The position numbers and the translations under genes were made by a program. This document shows positions 1 through 6,689 of a stretch of DNA of 6,689 nt, one piece after another. Source of the stretch: CAZWUL01 sp964636625 (GTDB lineage Bacteria; Atribacterota; Phoenicimicrobiia; Phoenicimicrobiales; Stramentimicrobiaceae); the NCBI GenBank assembly GCA_964636625.1, contig CAZWUL010000056.1:1-6689 (forward strand), written 5' to 3'. The notes beneath the pieces were generated by a model. That model had not been told where the DNA came from, searched no databases, and saw only the letters and a program-made list of their open reading frames with translations. Numbering within the stretch: position 1 is the first letter of the stretch; every line of letters begins with the position of its first letter.

Positions 1-6
1 AATGGG

Positions 7-228
7 GTGAGGCTATTCAACCCTTTATCCAAGCACCGATTTGGTAAAATCACCGGACTATTCATTGTCACCTTATGGCTCTGTAGTGTGGCAATTCTTT
101 ATCTTATGCCTGGAGGACATTCCCTTCTTTTAAATTATTATTTACAAGTCCCTGAAATAAATTTGAAGGAAATCTATTTGGCTGATTTTAATCCAGTTAA
201 TTACTTACAATCCCTAAAATTAGTATAG
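7..228 (+). CDS. Hypothetical small membrane protein (73 aa; possibly 5'-truncated by the window)
   Basis: I do not recognise this protein. From a GTG at 7-9 it reads 73 residues to TAG at 226-228. The N-terminus is basic (R2, K9, H10, R11, K14), followed by one hydrophobic helix at about residues 15-34 and a polar tail with several aromatic residues. That arrangement suits a single-pass or N-terminally anchored protein with the N-terminus inside. The frame is open to the window edge, so it could instead be the tail of a longer gene. In favour of the GTG start, a TGA lies at 8-10, so an upstream gene could end in a GTGA 4-base overlap, as is common in this operon style. The sequence ends abruptly after the tail, so a decayed remnant of a larger membrane protein is also possible. 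It is followed by 311 noncoding bases and is probably not part of the ehb unit. Confidence 0.45.
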   Translation: MRLFNPLSKHRFGKITGLFIVTLWLCSVAILYLMPGGHSLLLNYYLQVPEINLKEIYLADFNPVNYLQSLKLV

Positions 229-245
229 TTATAAACCTTCAAAAT

Positions 246-304
246 AAGAAGATTCTGGCTAGAGCGGATAATTCAGACGGGTTTTGGGGGTTACCGATCT
301 TCTT
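246..304 (+). repeat. Inverted repeat downstream of the first ORF
   Basis: AAGAAGAT at 246-253 is exactly complementary to ATCTTCTT at 297-304, with 43 bases between the arms and a short TTTT next to the right arm. It begins 17 bases after the stop of the 7-228 ORF. It could be part of a transcript 3' end or a weak RNA stem, but the loop is long and an 8-base match in AT-rich DNA can arise by chance. The function is not established. Confidence 0.3.
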
Positions 305-372
305 TTAAATGTGCTTCCGTATTTTCATTATAATAATATAGGGGGTGATGTTTTTGGGGTGGAAATAAAATT

Positions 373-448
<76 letters not shown>

Positions 449-470
449 CAAATTAATGCGCGTGATAACC

Positions 471-500
471 GAACACGGCCTTTGTCCTTTACCGGTGTTC
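471..500 (+). repeat. Hairpin-capable inverted repeat in the ehbA leader
   Basis: GAACACGG at 471-478 pairs with CC at 492-493 and GTGTTC at 495-500. This gives an eight-pair stem with a single bulged G at 494 and a 13-base pyrimidine-rich loop. It ends 39 bases before the ehbA start codon, so it would lie in the 5' leader if transcription starts near 410. It may be an RNA structure affecting translation or stability, or a dyad bound by a DNA-binding regulator. It is not followed by a T-run, so it does not look like a terminator. Confidence 0.4.
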
Positions 501-539
501 ACTGTTTATGATATTAAAACATTAAGGGGCTAATTTACC

Positions 540-851
540 ATGTTTATAACCAGAATATTCTACGGAATCGCCTATTTCATAGTATTGATATGGAAGATAA
601 TAAAAGCCACCATTGACGTTGCAATCAGAACTGTAAACGGTAAGGTGGATCCAGTTGTGGTGGAAATCCCCACAGTACTGGAAAGACCCATCTCTCAGAC
701 CATTCTTGCCAACAGCATCACCCTTACTCCCGGGACATTATCCATTGATCTTGACTCGGAAAGACAGGTTTTAAGGGTAGCTACCATAACTCCACGTTTT
801 AATGAAGATGTTATACCATTTGAACCATACATAAAAGGGATGTTAGAATGA
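540..851 (+). CDS. ehbA: Energy-converting hydrogenase B subunit A (MrpE-like)
   Basis: This is a membrane subunit of energy-converting hydrogenase B, related to MrpE/MnhE of multisubunit cation/proton antiporters. The 103-residue protein has a short hydrophobic N-terminal anchor (about residues 5-22) and then a cytoplasmic-type domain. It carries the family hallmark LANSITLTPGT at 56-66, followed by the DL-rich strand typical of MrpE. C-terminal FEPYIKGMLE is compatible with the Ehb variant; bacterial MrpE is longer, usually with two helices. The ATG at 540 is supported by a GGGG tract at 526-529 with 10 bases spacing. It is the first gene of the operon, and its TGA overlaps the ehbB ATG by 4 bases. 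Its specific role within the complex is unknown, but MrpE-type subunits are structural parts of the ion-translocating module. Confidence 0.93.
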   Translation: MFITRIFYGIAYFIVLIWKIIKATIDVAIRTVNGKVDPVVVEIPTVLERPISQTILANSITLTPGTLSIDLDSERQVLRVATITPRFNEDVIPFEPYIKGMLE

Positions 852-1117
852 ACTTGTTTGTATTCTCACAATATGTACTAATGGCGGCTTTAGCTATATT
901 TGCCGTGGCCACCATCAGGATTGTCACCCGTAAGACAATAGCCATGGGGCTGGTGGGATTATCTGGGTTTACCATTGCGGTAGCCACATTCCTGATCCTG
1001 TTACAGAATCTTTATGGTATTGCCTTTTGCCGTGATATAGCCATGGCACTGTTAATTATGGATATGGTAGGAACCATTGCCTTTGCCCGAGTCTTAAGGG
1101 GGTATGCCCGTGGATGA
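848..1117 (+). CDS. ehbB: Energy-converting hydrogenase B subunit B (MrpF-like)
   Basis: An 89-residue integral membrane protein similar to MrpF/MnhF. Three hydrophobic helices are visible at about residues 5-25, 31-54 and 58-82. The third carries the family pattern of an acidic residue (D63) followed by a run ending DMVGTIAFARVL, which matches the conserved end of MrpF. The small helical bundle belongs to the ion-conducting membrane arm. The ATG at 848 overlaps the ehbA stop in an ATGA arrangement, and AAGGGAT at 835-841 acts as the ribosome site, so translation is probably coupled to ehbA. The 3' end overlaps ehbC by 14 bases, or by 8 if ehbC uses the GTG at 1110. Confidence 0.93.
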   Translation: MNLFVFSQYVLMAALAIFAVATIRIVTRKTIAMGLVGLSGFTIAVATFLILLQNLYGIAFCRDIAMALLIMDMVGTIAFARVLRGYARG

Positions 1118-1382
1118 TATAATTACCATTATAAAATCAATAATACTTCTCGTAGCAGCAGTTCTGGTCATTCTAACCGCCATTGGAATCATAAGATATA
1201 AAGATGACATGGAAAGGGTTCTATACGCTCGTATACATATATTGGGTGTTATAGATGTGGCCTGTATGGTTTCCCTACTTGTACTGGGAGAACCTCTGCT
1301 GGCTGGAGTTTACTTTATATTAACACCTTTCGCATCCCACGCCATAGCCAATGGTTACTATTATGGGGAGGATAAAAGATGA
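1104..1382 (+). CDS. ehbC: Energy-converting hydrogenase B subunit C (MrpG-like)
   Basis: A 92-residue membrane protein related to MrpG/MnhG. Helix 1 spans about residues 9-30 and is followed by the family motif IGIIRYKDDMERVLYARIH (27-45), which corresponds to the GLLRFPD...RLHA signature of MrpG. Helices 2 and 3 follow, with ILTPFASHAIA at 72-82 matching the conserved LTxPxxxHxIA end. The start is uncertain. ATG at 1104 is used here, but the strong AAGGGGGT at 1096-1103 sits directly against it. An in-frame GTG at 1110 has a better 6-base spacing and would remove only two residues. The stop overlaps ehbD by 4 bases. The protein should pack with EhbA and EhbB in the Mrp-like membrane module. 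Confidence 0.92.
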   Translation: MPVDDIITIIKSIILLVAAVLVILTAIGIIRYKDDMERVLYARIHILGVIDVACMVSLLVLGEPLLAGVYFILTPFASHAIANGYYYGEDKR

Positions 1383-1612
1383 TTGAATACTTATTCATGC
1401 TAACCGCAGTTCTAGGAGCTATCCTAGCTTTGATGCAGAGGGATCTATTGAAATCTGCTATCCTGGTTGGTATCAGTGGAGCTTCAATTGCCATCCTATA
1501 CCAGTATTTACTGGCCCCGGATGTGGCCCTTACCCAGGCCATTGTGGGAGCAGCTATCATCCCGGTGTTCTTTGCACTGGCAGTTTACAAAACACGCAGG
1601 ATGGAGGAATAA
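1379..1612 (+). CDS. ehbD: Energy-converting hydrogenase B subunit D (DUF4040/MbhD-like)
   Basis: A 77-residue, three-helix membrane protein of the DUF4040/MbhD type, equivalent to one piece of the C-terminal part of MrpA. The diagnostic motif is LLAPDVALTQAIVGA at about 44-58. The helices are near residues 3-19, 24-44 and 53-71, and a basic RD at 21-22 precedes helix 2 as in the family. In Mrp-type complexes this region lies at the junction between the antiporter subunits and is thought to help move Na+ or H+. ATG at 1379 overlaps the ehbC stop (ATGA) and is preceded by GGGGAGG at 1365-1371 with 7-base spacing. One base separates its stop from ehbE. The N-terminal antiporter half of MrpA has no counterpart in the window. 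Confidence 0.92.
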   Translation: MIEYLFMLTAVLGAILALMQRDLLKSAILVGISGASIAILYQYLLAPDVALTQAIVGAAIIPVFFALAVYKTRRMEE

Positions 1613-1613
1613 G

Positions 1614-1976
1614 ATGGTCATTGACGTACAAATCGCATCACTATTCACCGCAGTGTCCCTGATTATCATCGGTATTTTTGCCGCAGCATTCCTGGACAAT
1701 CTCATCAAAAAAGTAATAGGTCTGGCTTTCATAGGAGATGGGGTTAACCTGTTTTTGATTTCCATGGGATACAAACCTGGAGGAATAGTATACATATACC
1801 TACCGGGCATGGCCGCAGAATGGTTCTCACAGAACGCAGCATACCCCCTTCCATTTGCAATGGTTTTAACCAGCATTGTCATCGGGGCCAGTACAATGGC
1901 CGTGATGCTGGGAATCATCATCGTACTCTACAAAAAGCGCGGATCCTTAAGCGCAAAGGAGATTCTGGGAGAGTAA
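1614..1976 (+). CDS. ehbE: Energy-converting hydrogenase B subunit E (MrpC/NuoK-like)
   Basis: A 120-residue membrane subunit homologous to MrpC/MnhC and, more distantly, NuoK of complex I. Three helices lie at about residues 5-27, 33-51 and 80-106. The family motif PLPFAMVLTSIVIGAS (78-93) corresponds to PLPQALVLTAIVI of MrpC, with Phe in place of the usual Gln. GLAFIGDGVNLFLISMG (36-52) matches the NuoK/MrpC helix 2 pattern. The frame is open further upstream from 1467, but that extension lies inside ehbD in another frame and does not look like this family. ATG at 1614 has GGAGG at 1603-1607 with 6-base spacing and directly follows the ehbD stop. A charged C-terminal tail follows helix 3. 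It is followed by the operon's first gap, 66 bases. Confidence 0.93.
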   Translation: MVIDVQIASLFTAVSLIIIGIFAAAFLDNLIKKVIGLAFIGDGVNLFLISMGYKPGGIVYIYLPGMAAEWFSQNAAYPLPFAMVLTSIVIGASTMAVMLGIIIVLYKKRGSLSAKEILGE

Positions 1977-2042
1977 TCAAATGTCAATTTACAATTCCAA
2001 CACAATCAATAATATAGATTACAATGGTACTGGAGGGATAAT

Positions 2043-3548
2043 GTGAACCTCTTAATACCCCTGATGGTTATTGTTCCCATACTGTGTGCTCTATTTTTAA
2101 ACCTGTTACACAAAAAGGACCGCACAATCAAAACCATAGCCATCCTTTTAGCCTTAGTATTACCAGCTTTACCTATTCTGGCCAATTATGGTCTGCATTA
2201 CTTTGGTGGATATGCCCCCCTCATTGAAAATCCAACATTATCCAACAATTTACCCTCACTCATCACTGGAACTGCCTTAAACACATTCCACCCGGCGATT
2301 ACCTACTCTTTCCAGAGTGCACAGAAAATATTCGTATTTATCCTGGGACTGGTGGGGCTCCTGGCGGTGTTCACCTCACTATTCGAGACTCGCCGACCAT
2401 CAGGGGTCTACGGGTACATGATGTTCATGGGTATCGCCGCAGTAACTGCAATACTCTTAACTGATGACATATTCAACCTCTATGTCTTCTTTGAAATCGC
2501 AGCCCTGGCCACAGTAGGAATAGTACTGGTTTCCAATGTGAAGGGCAACTATGAAACCGCCCTCAAGTACATGATACTGGGAAGCATAGCCGCACCGTTA
2601 CTCCTCCTGGGGATAGCACTCCTGCTGGGAGTAACTGGAAACGTGAACATAACTGATATCATATATTCACTGAAAAACGGACTAGTTAATCCCCAAAATC
2701 CAGTACTCTTAATGGCATGTGGGTTAATAGTATTCGGATGGTTATATGGTTCGGGACTTCCCCCATTCCACACCATCAAATCAGCAATTTACAGTAAAGC
2801 ACTCCCCAGTGGAGCAGCACTCATTCAGGCCTTTTCAGTCTTCACTTTCGTTGCCCTTGGAATTATAATACTGAGAATATTCTCCTACCTTCCATTCTCA
2901 CAGTGGGTGATACTGGGAGCATCCCTACTGGCCATGATCCTGGGAATCACCATGGCCATTGTCCAGACCGACATCAAACGGATGATCGGATTCCTGGCAG
3001 TGGGAGAACTGGGATATATAGGTATAGGATTGGGGCTGGGCACGGCATTCGGAATAACTGCGGGATTATTCCAGGCAGTTAACGAAGCAATAATCACTGC
3101 ATTCCTGTTTATAGGATTTGGAACGGTACTCTACCAGACTCGGGTCAGTGACACTCGTAAACTGGGTGGAATGATGGCCAGAAATCCAGTGGTAGCCTTA
3201 CTGGTCTTACTGGCTGGATTTGCCATGGCCGGAGTACCACCACTAAACGCATTCCAGAGTAAACTCATGCTCATCCAAGCCTCCATAAATGCAGGATTCC
3301 CGGAGTTAGGGGTGATCATGATACTGCTGAGTATCGTTACATTCATGACCTTCATGAAAGCGTTCCATGCAGTTTTCCTACGCCCAAAACCAGCTGATCT
3401 AGAGTTTAAAAATGAAAATATACCCAAAGCCACCATAATTGCACTGGTGGTATTCATGGTGGTCTGTATAGTCTTCGGACTCTTCCCACAAGTAGTAACC
3501 AGCTACCTGCAGCCACTGGCAACCAGTTTAGCAGGAGGAATAGTATGA
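2043..3548 (+). CDS. ehbF: Energy-converting hydrogenase B subunit F (MrpD/NuoN-like antiporter-type subunit)
   Basis: The 501-residue polytopic protein is the main antiporter-like subunit, of the proton_antipo_M family shared by MrpD, MbhH and NuoL/M/N. It should carry out ion translocation coupled to H2-dependent ferredoxin reduction. Visible signatures are DDIFNLYVFFE at 141-151, with E151 at the conserved helix-5 glutamate; ALKYMILGS at 173-181; GLPPFH at 238-243; QTDIKRMIGF at 308-317; and GVPPLNAFQSK at 397-407. About 14 hydrophobic segments are present. By eye, the lysine normally seven residues before the PFH histidine is G236, and other channel lysines also look replaced. The start is GTG at 2043 with GGAGGG at 2032-2037 (5-base spacing); the overlapping ATG at 2041 runs straight into TGA. 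The stop overlaps ehbG by 4 bases. Confidence 0.93.
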   Translation: MNLLIPLMVIVPILCALFLNLLHKKDRTIKTIAILLALVLPALPILANYGLHYFGGYAPLIENPTLSNNLPSLITGTALNTFHPAITYSFQSAQKIFVFILGLVGLLAVFTSLFETRRPSGVYGYMMFMGIAAVTAILLTDDIFNLYVFFEIAALATVGIVLVSNVKGNYETALKYMILGSIAAPLLLLGIALLLGVTGNVNITDIIYSLKNGLVNPQNPVLLMACGLIVFGWLYGSGLPPFHTIKSAIYSKALPSGAALIQAFSVFTFVALGIIILRIFSYLPFSQWVILGASLLAMILGITMAIVQTDIKRMIGFLAVGELGYIGIGLGLGTAFGITAGLFQAVNEAIITAFLFIGFGTVLYQTRVSDTRKLGGMMARNPVVALLVLLAGFAMAGVPPLNAFQSKLMLIQASINAGFPELGVIMILLSIVTFMTFMKAFHAVFLRPKPADLEFKNENIPKATIIALVVFMVVCIVFGLFPQVVTSYLQPLATSLAGGIV

Positions 3549-3880
3549 ACCTCTACGACTTGATAGTTAAAAAAATAAAAGACATTCAAGGAGCGGGGGA
3601 TGATGCCGCAATAACTAACATGTCCACATCATCCATGCTCACTGCCGAGATAACACTGATTTCATCTATACTGGTGGCCCTGGTTATGCTGCGCATGGTG
3701 AGTAAGATCCTGATGATTGTAGCAGTGCTGGTGGTTTTACTAGCAGCCCTGGTGGCCATGCCACTTATGCCCCGATTCAAAAATGAACAGAATGATTCAA
3801 TGGCCGCTATGATGTTCTATGTAATGTTGGCTCTGGCCATAGTAATTACCCTATTCTACTGGGGGAATTTGAATGTCTGA
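3545..3880 (+). CDS. ehbG: Energy-converting hydrogenase B subunit G (small membrane protein)
   Basis: A 111-residue protein named by its place in the ehb order and its size; it has no clear Mrp or complex I counterpart that I can see. The N-terminus (about residues 1-30) is polar, with a K/D-rich start and an STSS stretch. Three hydrophobic segments follow at about 33-49, 54-74 and 86-107, separated by the basic-acidic loop RFKNEQND (77-84). There are no cysteine clusters or obvious active-site motifs. It is translated from an ATG overlapping the ehbF stop, with AGGAGG at 3533-3538 (6-base spacing), and it overlaps ehbH by 8 bases. Coupling to both neighbours suggests equal production and a structural role in the membrane arm. 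The symbol depends on synteny. Confidence 0.85.
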   Translation: MNLYDLIVKKIKDIQGAGDDAAITNMSTSSMLTAEITLISSILVALVMLRMVSKILMIVAVLVVLLAALVAMPLMPRFKNEQNDSMAAMMFYVMLALAIVITLFYWGNLNV

Positions 3881-4151
3881 AGGATTAAGAAAAATTATAA
3901 TGGGATTTTCCCTCTTTATATTCGCAGTTACAATATTTGAATCCACATATCACTTCAAACAGATGATATATCCAGGTATAAGTTATATCTACAATTACGT
4001 GGGTCCTAAAATAGCCCCCAATATGGTAACCATAGTGGTGTTTGATTGGAGAGGTTATGATACTCTAGGTGAAGCCCTTATCCTGGTAACCGCAGTTATC
4101 GCCGTTTTACTGGTATTTGGACGGGGCAGAGTCCAATTGGGGGGTAAATAA
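3873..4151 (+). CDS. ehbH: Energy-converting hydrogenase B subunit H (MbhE-like)
   Basis: A 92-residue membrane protein with two helices, at about residues 8-24 and 65-83. The diagnostic element is VTIVVFDWRGYDTLGEA at 52-68, the signature of MbhE and of the matching segment at the end of MrpA. The loop between the helices is about 40 residues with several prolines and tyrosines, as in that family. In Mrp and Mbh complexes this piece lies beside the MrpB-type subunit, which is the next gene here. ATG at 3873 has GGGGGA at 3861-3866 (6-base spacing) and overlaps ehbG by 8 bases. The stop TAA at 4149-4151 directly abuts the ehbI ATG. Confidence 0.9.
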   Translation: MSEGLRKIIMGFSLFIFAVTIFESTYHFKQMIYPGISYIYNYVGPKIAPNMVTIVVFDWRGYDTLGEALILVTAVIAVLLVFGRGRVQLGGK

Positions 4152-4658
4152 ATGAGCACAATACTTAAAATATTCGTATTCCCAGCAGCAATGGTCATCA
4201 TGTGCCTGGGTGTCCTCACCATACTGGGAGGGCACATCACCCCTGGAGGGGGATTTCAAGGCGGAGCAATGATAGCAGCAGCTTTAATATTCTGTCTAAT
4301 CGTTTACGGACTTAAAGACAGCCCACTACATCTTTCCCATGATTTTCTGGCGGGAGTGGAAAGTGTAGGTGCTTTGCTATTCGTTTTCCTGGGAATAGCC
4401 GGACTGGTTTTTTCCGGATTCTACCTCTACAACTTGGGTGTGGACATCTACCACATAGTACCAGTGGCCATACAGAATATGTTTGACTACCCTGACCCCA
4501 CCCATGCTGGAATATTACCCTACCTTAACTTTGCAGTTGGATTAAAGGTCATGGTAGGTTTAACCGCAGTGGTAATATCATTTATGGGATTCAAAGAGTA
4601 TGAGAAAAGTTCACCTGAACCAGATGCAGAAGAACTGGATTATGAGGAGGTCGAATAA
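4152..4658 (+). CDS. ehbI: Energy-converting hydrogenase B subunit I (MrpB/MnhB-like)
   Basis: A 168-residue membrane protein of the MnhB family (MrpB, MbhF). Four hydrophobic segments are seen at about 5-25, 38-53, 69-93 and 124-146. The hallmark GGHITPGGGFQGG spans 26-38, and NFAVGLKVMVGL at 126-137 matches the conserved last helix. The long loop between helices 3 and 4 contains a DYPDPTHAGILPY segment. The C-terminal 20 residues are strongly acidic (EEL, EEVE), a cytoplasmic tail that could contact the basic surface of soluble subunits; that role is a guess. ATG at 4152 directly follows the ehbH stop, with a GGGGGG tract at 4139-4144 (7-base spacing). The gene abuts ehbJ without a gap. Confidence 0.92.
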   Translation: MSTILKIFVFPAAMVIMCLGVLTILGGHITPGGGFQGGAMIAAALIFCLIVYGLKDSPLHLSHDFLAGVESVGALLFVFLGIAGLVFSGFYLYNLGVDIYHIVPVAIQNMFDYPDPTHAGILPYLNFAVGLKVMVGLTAVVISFMGFKEYEKSSPEPDAEELDYEEVE

Positions 4659-4934
4659 ATGATAAACATCTATATCGGCCCCCTATTACTGGGACTCTTA
4701 CTGGGATTTGTCCTGGGAACCCGAATCAGGGATGTTCCCCAGAGTGGATTGAAATTTACCGCTCCAGTATACTTAGTATTCATAATTGTGGCCTTCATAA
4801 TGGCCTATGAACTGGGCCCGTTCCCATATTATATTGATGTTCCATTAGCCAGCGGTTTTGTGGCTGCAGCAGTGGGTATCATTTTAGGTAAATTAACTTT
4901 TGGAAGAGGCACTAAACCTCAAACGGAAAACTAA
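4659..4934 (+). CDS. ehbJ: Energy-converting hydrogenase B subunit J (small membrane protein)
   Basis: A 91-residue membrane protein identified mainly by position between the MrpB-like gene and the polyferredoxin gene. Three hydrophobic helices are at about 3-20, 33-51 and 61-78. The first ends in a glycine-rich stretch and a basic RIR (22-24); the third is small-residue rich. A YELGPFPYYIDVP segment (50-62) joins helices 2 and 3. No catalytic motif is seen and I know of no biochemical role; a structural subunit linking the Mrp-like module to the rest is plausible. ATG at 4659 directly follows the ehbI TAA and has a very good AGGAGGT at 4645-4651 (7-base spacing). It is the last gene before the 158-base gap. 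Confidence 0.86.
   Translation: MINIYIGPLLLGLLLGFVLGTRIRDVPQSGLKFTAPVYLVFIIVAFIMAYELGPFPYYIDVPLASGFVAAAVGIILGKLTFGRGTKPQTEN

Positions 4935-6689
<1,755 letters not shown>

Noticed and set aside
505..514. TTTATGATAT as the ehbA TATA box
   Set aside because: It would place the transcript start at about 530-538, downstream of the G-rich ribosome site at 526-529, so it is less likely than the 381-388 element.
1467..1613. N-terminal extension of the ehbE frame upstream to an ATG at 1467
   Set aside because: It lies within ehbD in another frame, its translation has no MrpC character, and the ATG at 1614 has a good ribosome site right after the ehbD stop.
1508..1921. 137-codon open frame on the minus strand
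   Set aside because: It is opposite ehbD/ehbE, which are clear family members. The translation is rich in Met, Ser, Thr and Pro with no domain, typical of an antisense shadow.
1820..2017. 65-codon plus-strand frame
   Set aside because: It overlaps the conserved C-terminal helix of ehbE in another frame and has no membrane or domain character.

Overview
The window looks like chromosome from a hydrogenotrophic methanogen of the order Methanobacteriales, probably a moderate-temperature Methanobacterium-like organism. The genus is inferred. The evidence is a run of twelve same-strand genes in the order ehbA to ehbL, which encode the ion-translocating and electron-input half of energy-converting hydrogenase B (Ehb). 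The genes have strong GGAGG-type ribosome binding sites, AT-rich spacers and archaeal TATA-like elements. The window ends inside ehbL. The NiFe-hydrogenase small and large subunits (EhbM, EhbN) and EhbO-Q are expected just downstream but are not visible.

Layout. Positions 7-228 hold a short unrecognised one-helix membrane ORF on the + strand; its 5' context lies outside the window. Positions 229-539 are a 311-base AT-rich region without a convincing gene. It contains the probable operon promoter, two inverted repeats, paired direct repeats and one small possible leader ORF. Positions 540-1976 carry ehbA-E, tightly coupled by overlaps or 1-base spacing. After a 66-base gap, positions 2043-4934 carry ehbF-J, again overlapping or abutting. 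A 158-base AT-rich gap (4935-5092) with a possible internal promoter precedes the polyferredoxin gene ehbK (5093-6454). ehbL starts at 6451 and runs off the end.

How the genes work together. EhbA, B, C, E, F and I resemble Mrp antiporter subunits MrpE, F, G, C, D and B. EhbD and EhbH resemble the two pieces of the MrpA C-terminus (MbhD and MbhE of membrane-bound hydrogenases). EhbG and EhbJ are small membrane proteins specific to this hydrogenase type. Together they should form the membrane ion-translocating module. EhbK and EhbL form Fe-S wiring on the cytoplasmic side. From work on the family, Ehb uses the transmembrane ion gradient to drive reduction of low-potential ferredoxin by H2. In Methanococcus it mainly supplies electrons for anabolic CO2 fixation.

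I found no wholly new system; this is a recognisable ehb operon. The points most worth a second look are: EhbK's first cluster motif lacks its second cysteine (possible [3Fe-4S] site); EhbF appears by eye to lack the usual antiporter channel lysines; the Mrp-like genes are rearranged relative to mbh; and the region upstream of ehbA is repeat-rich and possibly regulatory.
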